From Schaalia cardiffensis (lineage in GTDB: Bacteria > Actinomycetota > Actinomycetes > Actinomycetales > Actinomycetaceae), in assembly GCF_016405145.1 (NCBI RefSeq), contig NZ_JAEKIA010000009.1, positions 22,783-86,782 of the forward strand: DNA of 64,000 nucleotides. Direction: 5' to 3'. The translations under genes and the position numbers were made by a program. The notes below the pieces were generated by a model, which was given only the letters and a program-made list of their open reading frames with translations, was not told the origin of the DNA and made no database searches. Every line of letters starts with the position of its first letter. The stretch's first letter is position 1. Positions 17,020 to 25,679 of the stretch are shown here, in pieces.

Positions 17020-18366
17020 TCACTCCTCGACGGAGGTCTCTTCCCCATCTGCGGCTTCGACGTTTGTCTCCTCAAGCGTCTCAGCTTCAAAAGCCTCCTC
17101 TGCGGTGTCACCGAGGAAGGCGGACAGGTCAACGTCATTGCCTTCAGAGTCCTTGACGCTCACGAGACGCAGGACCTCGATGAGGGCCTTCGCGCGTCCG
17201 AGGTCGGCGATGACGGCCGACATCTGCTGCGGTGAGGAGAAGAGCTGGTTGATGTCAACGCCGAAGTTCTGCGACATCTGGATCGCGTAGTCGATGAGCT
17301 CTTGCTGTGAAACCTGGACGTCGAGCTTCTTGGCGATCGCCTCGGAGAGGAGCTCGGAGCGCATCTCCTTCTCAATGGCCGCGCGGGTCTCCTTCTTCTC
17401 CTTCGGCTTCGCGTCCTCGCCAAGGCGGTGGCTGAGCTCGTGCTCAACGACCGATTCGGGCAGGAGGATCTCAACCTTGTCGAGCAGGTGGTCGAGGAGG
17501 TTGTCGCGAGCCTGGAGGGCCTGCTGGGAGGACTTCGAGGAGGCGGCCTGGGTCTTGAGGTCTTCCATGAGTTCGTCCATCGTGTCGAACTCGGAGACCA
17601 TCTGAGCGAAGTCGTCGTCGGCCTTGGGCAGTTCGCGGGCCTTGACGTTCTTTACCGTGATGGTGACATCGGCCTCTTCGCCTTCGTGTTCGCCGCCCTT
17701 GAGGGTGGAGACGAAGGTGACGACGTCATCGGCCTTGGTGCCGCGCAGGGCTTTGTCCTGGCCGTCGAGCATCGTGCCCGAACCGATCTCGTAGGAAACC
17801 TCGGAGACGGAGTCGACTTCTTCGCCGTTGACGGTGGCGATCATGTCGATCGTCGCGTAGTCGCCGGTCTTCGCCTTACGGGTGATGGTCTTGAGGGTCG
17901 CGAAGCGTCCGCGCAGCTCGTCGAGTTCGGCTGTGACGTCCTCTTCGGTGACCTCGGTGGAGTCGACGGTGATGACGGTGTTCTCGTCGAATTCGGGCAG
18001 CTCGAAGTCCGGGACGACGGCGACCTCGGCGGTGAAGATCAGTTGGCCGCCCTGTTCGCCGGTGGTGTTCGGGATCTCGGTAACCTCAACCTCGGGCTGA
18101 GCCATGGGGCGAAGTCCCTGCTCGGCGACGGCGTCCGAGTAGTGGCCCGGAAGGACTTCGTTCACGACCTGCTCGATGACGGCGGCGCGGCCGAAACGCT
18201 GGTCGATGATGCGGGCCGGCACCTTGCCCTTGCGAAAGCCGGGGATGGAGACCTGCTCGGCGATATCCTTGTAGGCCTTGGCCATCTCGGAGGACATCTC
18301 CTCGTAGGGGACCTCAACGGTGAGGCGGACCTTGGTGGGCTCGAGAGTCTCAACGGTGCTCTTCAC
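17020..18366 (-). CDS. tig: trigger factor, ribosome-associated chaperone/PPIase
   Basis: 448-aa chaperone that binds nascent chains at the ribosome exit. The N-terminal ribosome-binding segment contains the GFRKGKVP signature (GFRKGKVPARI near residue 43). A central FKBP-like domain (TGDYATIDM ... GSGTMLDGQDKALRG) and a long helical C-terminal domain follow. The tail is highly acidic (Glu/Ala-rich, about 30 residues). The start is GTG at 18366 (KSTVETLEPTKVRL follows), with GGAG 9 nt upstream. The usual neighbour arrangement tig-clpP1-clpP2-clpX is conserved. A small GCGCCC-GAAA-GGGCGC hairpin lies in the leader at 18398-18413. Confidence 0.96.
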   Translation of the reverse strand: MKSTVETLEPTKVRLTVEVPYEEMSSEMAKAYKDIAEQVSIPGFRKGKVPARIIDQRFGRAAVIEQVVNEVLPGHYSDAVAEQGLRPMAQPEVEVTEIPNTTGEQGGQLIFTAEVAVVPDFELPEFDENTVITVDSTEVTEEDVTAELDELRGRFATLKTITRKAKTGDYATIDMIATVNGEEVDSVSEVSYEIGSGTMLDGQDKALRGTKADDVVTFVSTLKGGEHEGEEADVTITVKNVKARELPKADDDFAQMVSEFDTMDELMEDLKTQAASSKSSQQALQARDNLLDHLLDKVEILLPESVVEHELSHRLGEDAKPKEKKETRAAIEKEMRSELLSEAIAKKLDVQVSQQELIDYAIQMSQNFGVDINQLFSSPQQMSAVIADLGRAKALIEVLRLVSVKDSEGNDVDLSAFLGDTAEEAFEAETLEETNVEAADGEETSVEE

Positions 18367-18573
18367 GTGCGTGCACTCCAAAACGTTTACGGGTATGGGG
18401 CGCCCGAAAGGGCGCATGACAACTCGGCCAGTCTACGACAGGCGGCGGGCGGTGTCGCCGTCGCAGGCGCCTCAGGGCTGTAATGCAGCCGATTCCACTC
18501 GTCGTCGTACCCTTTTGCCCGCCCCGCCTACGAAACTCCCCCACCAGGCAGTGACGCAAGGCACACTTGTGTC

Positions 18574-19995
18574 ATGGCTGCGACACGTCTGACTTTCCTC
18601 GGAGGAGCTGGCACGGTCACCGGCTCGAAGTACCTCATCGACCTCGACACTCCCTCAGGTCCCAGGAGAATCCTCATCGATTGCGGCATGTTCCAGGGGC
18701 AGAAGAAACTTCGCCTGCTCAACTGGTCCAGATTCCCCGTTCCGCCCTCGTCGATCAGCGATGTTCTCCTCACCCACGCACACATGGACCACACGGGGTA
18801 TCTGCCCAGGCTCGTGAAAGAGGGCTTCAATGGCGCGATCTGGGGGACGGACTCAACCCTCGCGCTGACCGAGATCATTTTGCGCGACTCTGCTTTCTTG
18901 CAGGAACGCGACGCGGACTTCGCGAACGCTCACGGCTTCTCACGCCATGCGAACGCGCAGCCCCTCTATCGAATCGGGGATGTTGAGCGTACCCTCCCCA
19001 TGTTCCGCACGATCGAGTTTGCTCGTCCCCTCGACCTCGGGGACGGTATGGAAGCGACTTGGACGAGGGCGGGGCACATCCTCGGCTCGGGCTCGATCCG
19101 CCTGTCGACCCCGGACGGTTCGATCCTCTTCTCGGGCGATCTGGGGCGCGCCACCCATCCGGTCTTGCGTCAGAGGGAGATCCCTGAAGGCGCGGACCTG
19201 CTTCTCGTCGAGTCGACGTACGGTGACCGTGAACATCCTGATCCTGTAGGTCCCGCCCACGAAGCCTTTGCGGAGGCGATCCGTTCCACTGTGGATTTAG
19301 GCGGCAGCATCCTCATACCGGCCTTCGCCGTGGATCGCACGGAAGTGGTCCTGCTCGCCTTGGATGAGATGTTGCGCGAGGGGCGCATCCCGGATGTGCC
19401 CGTGTTCGTCGATTCGCCGATGGCTTTGTCTTCCCTGGAGATCTATCGGGCGCGAAGCCAGGCCGATGAGCTTTGCGAGGAGGCGGGGGGATTGCGTTTG
19501 TCCCACCTGGATCTGCATGAAGTACGAAGCGTGAACGAATCGAAGGCGCTCAACACTTTCGGCAGGCCGACGATCATTATTTCCGCATCCGGCATGGCGA
19601 CCGGGGGCCGAGTCTTGCATCATCTCGAGCGCATGCTGCCCGGGGAGAACAATTGCGTCATCCTCACTGGTTATCAGGCGATCGGGACGCGAGGACGCTC
19701 GCTCCTTGATGGTGCGACTTCTGTGAAGATGCACGGAATGGAGGTGGCGGTGCGCTGCCGGGTCGTGCGAGACGAGGAGTTCTCAGTGCATGCGGATGCT
19801 TCTGAGTTGCTCGATTGGGTGGGGGCCCTCAAGCCCGCTCCCCGGCAGGTTTTCTGCGTTCACGGCGAGGACGACTCGACGAAGGCGCTCGCGAAGCTTC
19901 TGGGCGAGAAGCTTTCGCTGGCGGCGATTCCTGCCAGGGCGAATCAGAGTATTGACGTGCGAGCCACGATCTCCAAGGCGAATCTGCCGGCGTGA
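18574..19995 (+). CDS. beta-CASP metallo-beta-lactamase fold hydrolase (RNA-processing type)
   Basis: 473-aa cytosolic protein of the CPSF73/Ysh1-like MBL plus beta-CASP family, members of which are metal-dependent ribonucleases. The zinc motif HAHMDHTG is at residues 68-75 (His68, His70, Asp72, His73). Further conserved elements are GHILGSGS, the LFSGDLGR motif, the beta-CASP insert with VDSPMA, IISASGMATGGR and a C-terminal CVHGEDDS. It differs from RNase J in lacking that family's long C-terminal domain. The ATG at 18574 has no close Shine-Dalgarno sequence; CACACT lies 6 nt upstream, so a leaderless start is possible. It is divergent from tig. RNA is the likely substrate, by family only. 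Confidence 0.88.
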   Translation: MAATRLTFLGGAGTVTGSKYLIDLDTPSGPRRILIDCGMFQGQKKLRLLNWSRFPVPPSSISDVLLTHAHMDHTGYLPRLVKEGFNGAIWGTDSTLALTEIILRDSAFLQERDADFANAHGFSRHANAQPLYRIGDVERTLPMFRTIEFARPLDLGDGMEATWTRAGHILGSGSIRLSTPDGSILFSGDLGRATHPVLRQREIPEGADLLLVESTYGDREHPDPVGPAHEAFAEAIRSTVDLGGSILIPAFAVDRTEVVLLALDEMLREGRIPDVPVFVDSPMALSSLEIYRARSQADELCEEAGGLRLSHLDLHEVRSVNESKALNTFGRPTIIISASGMATGGRVLHHLERMLPGENNCVILTGYQAIGTRGRSLLDGATSVKMHGMEVAVRCRVVRDEEFSVHADASELLDWVGALKPAPRQVFCVHGEDDSTKALAKLLGEKLSLAAIPARANQSIDVRATISKANLPA

Positions 19996-20062
19996 GCCTC
20001 TGCACTATCCGTATGCGAGCCTCTGCGCTATCCGCCTGTGAGCCTCTGCACTATCCGTATGG
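19994..20062 (+). repeat. 3 x 23-bp tandem repeat beginning inside a stop codon
   Basis: Three contiguous 23-nt units (GAGCCTCTGCACTATCCGTA plus 3 nt). Units 1 and 3 are almost identical and unit 2 has a few changes. The first unit starts with the GA of the beta-CASP gene's TGA stop. There are no spacers, so it is not a CRISPR. Confidence 0.9.
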
Positions 20063-20231
20063 GCCGAGCGTTCTCCTCACCCCAGCTTTGAGCAGTCGCG
20101 AGCTTCAGCATTCCTTTCCTGAAGGCGATCATCATGTGTACCCTGAGCAGGGACGCCACTACTAAGGTCACCCTTGCCTCCTCGCCTTTGAGGGGGGCCA
20201 CGGAGTGGCAGAAGGAAGGCATTCATCTCCC

Positions 20232-21155
20232 ATGAGCCACTCTCACGCTCACTCTCACTCTCACTCCTCCGCGCATCGCGGACGCCTCATCTTGACGCTC
20301 ATCATCACGACGACAATTCTCATTGCCGAGGTCATCGGGGCGTATTGGACTTCATCACTGGCCCTTCTCGCCGACGCCGGGCACATGCTCACCGATGTCG
20401 CCGGACTCGCCATCGCTGTGACCGCGGCCTCGCTCATTGAAAAACCCGCAACCTCGGAGCACACCTGGGGGCTGCGCAGAGCCGAAGTCCTCGCGGCGGG
20501 AGCACAAGCCACTGTTCTGCTCGGAGTCGGCACCTTCGCCTTCATTGAGGGCATCGAACGGCTCATCACCCCGCGCCCGATCGCCTCAGTCGGGCTCCTG
20601 GTCTTCGGCATCGTGGGCCTGGTAGGCAATGTCGCGTCAATCCTTATCCTTGCGAGTGGGCGCGGCGCGAACCTCAATATGCGCGCCGCTTTCCTCGAGG
20701 TCGTCAACGATGCCCTCGGTTCGGTCGCAGTCATTGCCTCCGCCGCCATCATCGCCTTGACCGGCTGGACCCGCGCAGACGCAATCGCCGGTATGCTCAT
20801 CGCTGCCTTCATCGTTCCCAGGGCGATCACAATCATCCGTGAAGCAGGCTCGATCCTCATGGAATCGACCCCCAAGGGCCTCGACCTGTCGGAGGTTCAC
20901 GAGCATCTGTCCTCAGTCCCCCATGTTCTCGACGTTCACGATCTGCACGCTTACGAGATCGCCACGGGCCTTCCCGTCTTGACCGCACACATCGTCCTCG
21001 CTGATGAGTGCTTCGCCGATGGGCACGCCACCACTCTTCTCCACCAGTTCCAAGACTGCGTCGCCGAGCATTTCCCCGTGTCGATCGAGCATTCGACCTT
21101 CCAACTCGAGTCCCGCACGCATGCCGAACACGAGATTTCAAGCTGCAAACACTGA
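20232..21155 (+). CDS. cation diffusion facilitator family efflux transporter
   Basis: 307-aa inner-membrane metal/proton antiporter of the CzcD/ZitB type, normally exporting Zn2+ and related ions. The N-terminus is a His-rich cytosolic metal-binding tail (SHSHAHSHSHSSAH). Six predicted helices follow, with the metal-site motif HMLTD in the second (DAGHMLTDVAG) and its partner in the fifth (EVVNDALGSVAVI). The cytosolic C-terminal domain contains further His residues. The ATG at 20232 is preceded by GAAGGAAGG, 13 nt away. A GTG at 20205 is an in-frame alternative. No metal-sensor gene is adjacent, and the specific metal cannot be assigned. Confidence 0.92.
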   Translation: MSHSHAHSHSHSSAHRGRLILTLIITTTILIAEVIGAYWTSSLALLADAGHMLTDVAGLAIAVTAASLIEKPATSEHTWGLRRAEVLAAGAQATVLLGVGTFAFIEGIERLITPRPIASVGLLVFGIVGLVGNVASILILASGRGANLNMRAAFLEVVNDALGSVAVIASAAIIALTGWTRADAIAGMLIAAFIVPRAITIIREAGSILMESTPKGLDLSEVHEHLSSVPHVLDVHDLHAYEIATGLPVLTAHIVLADECFADGHATTLLHQFQDCVAEHFPVSIEHSTFQLESRTHAEHEISSCKH

Positions 21156-21306
21156 TTCTTCTTCGCCGTTGCTCTTCTCCGTCGATTCTCTTCCCCACTC
21201 AAGGCGCGAGCACTCATCGCCTTTCTCAGGTTGCGTTCGTCTCTTCCCGGTGACCCTGCGGCTCGCATCTCGCAGTGCACTGACTAGTCGCATCGGATAC
21301 GCGAGA

Positions 21307-21343
21307 AAGCCCCAGAACCTCTGGAAATGAGGTTCTGGGGCTT
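21307..21343 (-). terminator. terminator of tRNA-Pro
   Basis: 15-bp perfect stem built on AGCCCCAGAACCT and its complement with a 7-nt loop, 9 nt beyond the tRNA 3' end. Confidence 0.85.
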
Positions 21344-21351
21344 GTGAGAAG

Positions 21352-21425
21352 TCGGGGTGACAGGATTTGAACCTGCGACATCCTGCTCCCAAAGCAGGCG
21401 CGCTACCAAACTGCGCCACACCCCG
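21352..21425 (-). tRNA. tRNA-Pro (anticodon TGG)
   Basis: 74 nt with a 7-bp acceptor stem CGGGGTG/CACCCCG. Anticodon loop TTTGGGA between CCTGC and GCAGG gives anticodon TGG. T-arm GGTTCAAATCC is present. CCA is not encoded. Confidence 0.95.
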
Positions 21426-21535
21426 TGACAGAGCCTGTACGAGCTCTTCGCTTCCTAGATCATAAGGGGCCGAAGCGGATAATTCGCAATCGAGCGCTTT
21501 GCCGGTTAAGATTGTGCCTGCACGCCTCGTGCGTT

Positions 21536-21609
21536 GCGGATGTAGCTCAATGGTAGAGCCTCTGCCTTCCAAGCAGATCACGCGGGTTCGATTCCCGTCA
21601 TCCGCTCCA
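21536..21609 (+). tRNA. tRNA-Gly (anticodon TCC)
   Basis: Acceptor stem GCGGATG/CATCCGC; anticodon loop CTTCCAA between TCTGC and GCAGA gives TCC. T-arm GGGTTCGATTCCC. Unlike the other tRNA genes here, the sequence continues with CCA (21607-21609). Confidence 0.95.
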
Positions 21610-21611
21610 GG

Positions 21612-21642
21612 AAGCCCCGGAATCCTCGAGATTCCGGGGCTT
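21612..21642 (+). terminator. intrinsic terminator of tRNA-Gly
   Basis: 12-bp stem AAGCCCCGGAAT / ATTCCGGGGCTT with loop CCTCGAG and a short run of Ts (TTTT at 21641-21644), immediately after the tRNA. Confidence 0.9.
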
Positions 21643-21921
21643 TTCACGTCAAATGAGCTTCTTGCTTGCGACTCCCCCGGTCTTCACTGATTGAGCCATG
21701 TGAGTGGCACGAGCGCTCCGAAGCTTCTCTCTGATGTCTTGAGGAAGGCAGCGGCTCGATTCAAGTCAGCGGCAGGTGAGCGGCAAGTCCGGATCAACAC
21801 TGCATTCCCCACGATTCACGATCCGAAGTACCTCTCTTAGACGCACAAGCGCGATCGATATCGGCGGAGGTCCCGCATTGAGGCGAGGGCCCTCGCGCCA
21901 GGGCTAGTGCCCTCCTCAGAC

Positions 21922-22299
21922 CTAGATGATGGACATGAGGCTCTCAACAAGGTCACCCATGCCCTCGCCGACTCCTCGAGTGGTTGAACGGGTTGTCCCC
22001 GCTTCCTTCCAATGCTCCAGCAGTGTGCTCTTGGCACGCTCGAGCTCCTCCACAGCATCGTTCTTCATCTTCACTAAGAAGGCGCTCCCAGCACCTCCGA
22101 GGAGTGTGGCCACCCCGGTGACGATCGCTTGAACCGAGTGCCCCAAAGTGGCAAGGAGTATCCCCACTATCAAGGCCATAGCTGTGGCGGTGCCAACGGC
22201 GTAGAGGAGGTTCCAGAATCGTCTCGCATTGCGCGAAGCCCGTTGTACTTCACTCAATGCGATGGCCACAGGAATGGGGGTTTCAGACGTGGGTGTCAT
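21922..22299 (-). CDS. small protein with two transmembrane helices, unknown function
   Basis: 125 aa. A polar N-terminus of about 28 residues is followed by two hydrophobic helices (LLYAVGTATAMALIVGILLATLG and AIVTGVATLLGGAGSAFLV) joined by a short turn. A charged, helical C-terminal tail (KMKNDAVEELERAKSTLLEHW) follows. The layout recalls the two-TM domain described with cyanobacterial TRADD-N-like proteins, but this is only a by-eye resemblance. A GAGG sequence lies about 10 nt before the ATG at 22299. It stands alone downstream of tRNA-Gly in a gene-poor stretch, and there is no evidence for partners. Confidence 0.6.
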   Translation of the reverse strand: MTPTSETPIPVAIALSEVQRASRNARRFWNLLYAVGTATAMALIVGILLATLGHSVQAIVTGVATLLGGAGSAFLVKMKNDAVEELERAKSTLLEHWKEAGTTRSTTRGVGEGMGDLVESLMSII

Positions 22300-22733
22300 T
22301 GCTCTCGCACCTCGCCACATGTGATTCGGCGCCCTTGCGAGGCTGGACCTTCGTAGCAGGATGCCCCGCCAAGAGCCTTCGAATGAGTCTACCCGACCCC
22401 ACCTTCACAGACGGTGCTTCGGACCTTCATAGACGATGCTTCAGGAGCAGCGCCTCAATGATCGCTGGAGTGTGTCGTCCACCTCGCACTATTCCGCTGC
22501 CAAGCACTTGATCGACAGCTCGGCGGGACGATAATCCAGTGTTCGAAGAGGCGCCAGCTCCTCAAGCTCTTTTCGTGCACCTATCGGCCCGTGGCACACG
22601 GGGCTCGTCAGAGCTTGCCCCTAAAACGTCAAGCCCCAGGTTTTATAGAGGGTGTTTCATCTGGTTTTCACCAACTTGTGCTGGTGCCTGTGGTTGTGGC
22701 TGGGGCGCTTGTTCGGAGGTCGCGCAGGCTCGC
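22300..22733. other. gene-poor stretch with a 22-bp imperfect direct repeat
   Basis: No credible gene. Two adjacent imperfect copies of CCTTCACAGACGGTGCTTC (22402-22423 and 22424-22445) are visible. The 22600-22700 part is more T-rich than its surroundings, but I could not recognise an insertion-sequence end or a truncated transposase. Confidence 0.5.
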
Positions 22734-23768
22734 TCAGACGCGGCGTCCGCGCTTGAACGCCAACGCCACAGTGCCGACTGCGGTCAGCAGGAGTGCGGCA
22801 CCGAGTGGGCCAACGCTCATCGCACCGGTCCTGGCCAGTCTCCCAGAGTTCTTGGCGCTCTTGGTCACCGGCTTAGTCGGATTGGCATCCGACGCGGCGG
22901 GGGGAGTCGCATCGCTGGGTGCTGTGGAGGCGCTGGATGATCCGTTCGAGGCCGGGGCCGGGGCCTTGGTGGTGATGCGGAAGGAGGGTGCCGCCACGGG
23001 CTTGTCGTCCACGGTGATCTCCGGGGTGTAGACGGCCTCCTTGCCGTTGGCATCGGGGGCCTGACGGGTGACAGAGACGCTTGCTCGCCATGTCCCCTCG
23101 CCGTCCACCTTCCCGGTCACGGCCAGGCCGTCGGCAGTGACCACAGGCTCAACGCTAGGGGCTTCCGGGGCCGCCGGCGCGGGCTGCGTCTGAGAGCCCA
23201 AGGTCCAGGCGGCCAGGTTCTCCCCTCCGAAATCCCCACGACGGAACGCGGTGAGCCGCGCTCCGCTTTCGGGGACCGTGCAGGTCACGGTCGTCTGCTC
23301 ACCCGGGTGAAGTTTTTGTTCCTCGGGAGAGCACGTTCCGCCAGGCAGTTCGTTCCCCGAGGCGTCAGTGATGTGGAAGCGCATGTCCGCGGGGTGGGCG
23401 AACAAGCCGTTGCCGTTCTCAATAAGCAGCGAGACCCTATGCGGCGAGGTCGGTGAAACCTGAGAGGGGATGGTGATCTCGTAGGTTCTCGTGACCGTGG
23501 CGCTTGGGTCGACGTCCAGGGCGTCGGGCGGCGAGTCTAGTAGGCCGACCTGCGGGGTGCTCCAGACTGTGTCAGGTCCAGGCTGGTCAGTCGTATAGGA
23601 GGCGGAGAGACTGCCGAAGGAGTTCGGACCTGCACACTGGAATCCCAGACCGGTACACGCTAAGGGCGGCTGATCCGCAGCGAGCGCGGTGGCAGACGAG
23701 AGGAAGACACCTCCGACCACTGTGGCGGCGGTGACCGCAGACACAGCGAATGGACGACGGAATTTCAT
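22734..23768 (-). CDS. sortase-anchored surface protein with LARTG signal
   Basis: 344-aa exported wall protein. A Sec signal peptide (basic start KFRRP, hydrophobic core, cleavage near ALAADQ) leads into a mature region of beta-rich, Thr/Ser/Pro-rich sequence with four Cys (ACTGLGFQCAG near the start, GGTCSPEE and TVTCTV later). Then comes an Ala/Pro/Ser/Thr linker. The C-terminus is a cell-wall sorting signal: LARTG, a hydrophobic helix and the charged tail KRGRRV. LAxTG is a common motif variant for housekeeping sortases of actinobacteria. GAGG 7 nt before the ATG at 23768 supports the start. The ligand or role is unknown. A DtxR-box-like sequence lies upstream. Confidence 0.85.
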   Translation of the reverse strand: MKFRRPFAVSAVTAATVVGGVFLSSATALAADQPPLACTGLGFQCAGPNSFGSLSASYTTDQPGPDTVWSTPQVGLLDSPPDALDVDPSATVTRTYEITIPSQVSPTSPHRVSLLIENGNGLFAHPADMRFHITDASGNELPGGTCSPEEQKLHPGEQTTVTCTVPESGARLTAFRRGDFGGENLAAWTLGSQTQPAPAAPEAPSVEPVVTADGLAVTGKVDGEGTWRASVSVTRQAPDANGKEAVYTPEITVDDKPVAAPSFRITTKAPAPASNGSSSASTAPSDATPPAASDANPTKPVTKSAKNSGRLARTGAMSVGPLGAALLLTAVGTVALAFKRGRRV

Positions 23769-24087
23769 GGGGAACCTCGTTCTGGAGAATAGGACACACA
23801 ACAAAGTGAGGACAGCCTAACCGAGTTTCAGCTGTGACGGTAATACGGAACCGGAGGAGTTCTGGTGCAGGTTGTGGTGACACTAGGGATGAGAGCTTTG
23901 TGGAGTTCCCTTCGACCGAAACTGGCCACTCCCGAACGGTTGCGCACAATGCATCCAGCAAGGTCGCCTGGCATACAAAAAGGGCTTTGAACAGGCGCAT
24001 CTCATGCAATGCGGAGTGCCTTTTCGTGTGGGACCCGATCGCATAGCCGACGATCCAATTGGAGAACACGTCCCAAGCAGTGCAACG
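23769..24087. other. intergenic region upstream of the surface-protein gene
   Basis: About 320 nt with no convincing ORF. It carries the promoter of the LARTG protein and a partial DtxR/IdeR-like palindrome (23807-23825). Nothing else was recognised. Confidence 0.5.
23807..23825 (-). promoter_or_regulatory. possible DtxR/IdeR iron box
   Basis: TGAGGACAGCCTAACCGAG matches the 19-bp DtxR/IdeR consensus at 14 positions by my count. The right half (AGCCTAACC) is intact and the left half weak. It sits about 40 nt before the start codon, where a repressor would act. Chance occurrence is possible. Confidence 0.3.
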
Positions 24088-24118
24088 CAAAACCCCCGGA
24101 ATGCAGGCTTCCGGGGGT
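24088..24118 (-). terminator. intrinsic terminator of tRNA-His
   Basis: 10-bp stem ACCCCCGGAA / TTCCGGGGGT with a 7-nt loop. On the minus strand it ends in a TTTT run. Confidence 0.9.
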
Positions 24119-24127
24119 CTTATCTGG

Positions 24128-24201
24128 GGTGGCTGACGGGACTCGAACCCGCGACGTCCTGGACCACAACCAGGTGCTCTACCAACTGAACTACAGCCAC
24201 C
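24128..24201 (-). tRNA. tRNA-His (anticodon GTG)
   Basis: Acceptor stem GTGGCTG/CAGCCAC with the extra encoded G(-1) opposite C73, diagnostic of tRNA-His. Anticodon loop TTGTGGT between CCTGG and CCAGG. CCA is not encoded. Confidence 0.95.
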
Positions 24202-24346
24202 ATCGATGCGCTTCACACGCAACGAAGGGAACTCTAGCAAAGAATGCGCGCCACGCGAAATCCAGGAGGATCAGGGGCAAGTGGCATCCGGCACGTCACT
24301 AGTTCCCCCCCGCTCCACGACAAGGAAAACCTCAACGCAGAAAACG

Positions 24347-24372
24347 GGGCGCGCCCCGTAAGGGACGCGCCC
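24347..24372 (-). terminator. terminator of the zincin gene
   Basis: 11-bp GC stem (one wobble) with a 4-nt loop, followed on the minus strand by CGTTTT. It lies 18 nt past the stop codon. Confidence 0.8.
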
Positions 24373-24389
24373 TGCCCAGCTTCCAACGT

Positions 24390-24743
24390 CTACGCCCAAC
24401 CCAGCTCGTGGAGGGCCTCGTCGTCGATTCCGAAATAGTGTCCGACCTCGTGGATCACGGTGATGCGGACTTCTTTGGCGACTTCCTCCTCCGTTTCGCA
24501 CATCGCCAGAGTCGGCTTGCGGAACACAAGGATCCTGTCAGGCAGAACACCCACATAATCACATCGTTGCGTCAAAGCAACGCCGTCATACACGCCGAGA
24601 GTATCGGGCTCCATATCGGCAGGCGGCTCGTCCTCGACGAAGATCGCGACATTGTCCAGGCGATCCCAGAACTCATCGGGGATCTCCTCAAGAGCCTCAG
24701 CGACGAGATCCTCGAAAGCCTGGGGGCTCATTTCAACAGGCAC
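24390..24743 (-). CDS. metallopeptidase family (zincin-like) protein
   Basis: 117-aa small cytosolic zincin of the DUF1025-type family. The zinc motif HEVGHYFGID lies near residue 98, and the C-terminus ends AHELGW-like (ALHELGWA). An acidic middle section (FVEDEPPADMEPDTLG) and the GVYDG segment are family features. The start is GTG at 24743, with AGGAG 11 nt upstream; ATG at 24731 is an alternative. It follows the ATP-grasp gene by 18 nt and is probably co-transcribed. Proteolytic activity has not generally been shown for this family. Confidence 0.85.
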   Translation of the reverse strand: MPVEMSPQAFEDLVAEALEEIPDEFWDRLDNVAIFVEDEPPADMEPDTLGVYDGVALTQRCDYVGVLPDRILVFRKPTLAMCETEEEVAKEVRITVIHEVGHYFGIDDEALHELGWA

Positions 24744-24761
24744 GCTCAGCCAGACTCCTCA

Positions 24762-25679
24762 TCACCAGTGGGCGCGCACGGAGATCGCGTCAGCAAAATT
24801 GCCGAGCGCTTCAGGAGTTGCCGCAAGGTAGAGGTCGGCATCGACGAGCGACACCTCCATCACCCGGAAGGAACCCTCGTCATCGGGCACAATGTCAACA
24901 CGGTTGAAGAGGAACTGCTCGTCGCGTCCAATGCGCTCACGAACATACGCGTGCAGGACCCGACGAATCCGCTCGCCCCACTGCCAGGCAATGTGATCAG
25001 CGGCTTCCGCAGTGACCACAGCCTCGTGCATAGTGGGTTCGGTGATCGTCGCAGGGTGGAGGACCGCTCGCTTCTCAACGGCGTGGGACACCAGACCATT
25101 GAAGAACACGAGCGAAATCTCACCGTGCGTATCGATCTCTTCGAGATAACGCTGAAGCATGACAGTACGTCCCGCGCCCAGGAGCTGCTGAACCTGAGCA
25201 ATAGCGGCCTGGCGCTGCGCCGTCGATACGGTCGTGTACCGGCCAATGTCCCGCACGCCTGAAGACACCGCCGGTTTGACGATGAACTCGCCGGAAGCCG
25301 GGAAGCGCGTGTGGATCTGATGCTTCGACAGATTCTGCTCCGGTTCCAGCCACGCCGTCGGGATCGTGGGAAGACCGCGCTTTTCAAGGGAACGCAAGTA
25401 GGTCTTGTGGGTGTTCCACTCGAGAATATCCGGATGGTTCAAGATCCTTGGGACCTTCTTGGTCCACTCAAGGAAAGCCTGACGCTGGAGAGGATAGTCC
25501 GACACCGAACGGACAATGACTGTTCCAGCGTCCGTCCAATCAACATCCGGGTCATTCCAGATCTTGATGCTCGGGTCGCAGCCGCGTTCAGCGAGCGCGT
25601 CGAGTAGGCCTTCCTCGCCGTGGTACAGATTCGACATTGCGGAGGAAGTTGCAAGAGTAACTTTTGGCTTCGTTGTCAT
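24762..25679 (-). CDS. ATP-grasp domain ligase of unknown substrate
   Basis: 305-aa cytosolic ATP-grasp enzyme, RimK-like by overall layout. The N-terminal part holds the pre-ATP-grasp alpha/beta region (WNDPDVDW, VIVRSVSDY). The nucleotide-binding part has EFIVKPAVSSGVRDIGRY, the VMLQRYLEEIDTHGEISLVFF lid and metal-ligand segment, and the end FRVMEVSLVDADLYL, with Glu and Asp for Mg2+. Such enzymes join a carboxylate (via acyl phosphate) to an amine. The ATG at 25679 has TATCTT 7 nt upstream (leaderless). It lies just downstream of ddl, another ATP-grasp ligase. A role in peptide or small-molecule ligation is inferred; the substrate is unknown. Confidence 0.8.
   Translation of the reverse strand: MTTKPKVTLATSSAMSNLYHGEEGLLDALAERGCDPSIKIWNDPDVDWTDAGTVIVRSVSDYPLQRQAFLEWTKKVPRILNHPDILEWNTHKTYLRSLEKRGLPTIPTAWLEPEQNLSKHQIHTRFPASGEFIVKPAVSSGVRDIGRYTTVSTAQRQAAIAQVQQLLGAGRTVMLQRYLEEIDTHGEISLVFFNGLVSHAVEKRAVLHPATITEPTMHEAVVTAEAADHIAWQWGERIRRVLHAYVRERIGRDEQFLFNRVDIVPDDEGSFRVMEVSLVDADLYLAATPEALGNFADAISVRAHW

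Noticed and set aside
19994..20062. Short direct repeats as a CRISPR array
   Set aside because: The units are contiguous with no spacers, and no cas genes are in the window.
22600..22730. Insertion-sequence remnant near the surface-protein gene
   Set aside because: Somewhat different composition, but no terminal inverted repeats or transposase-like frame could be shown.
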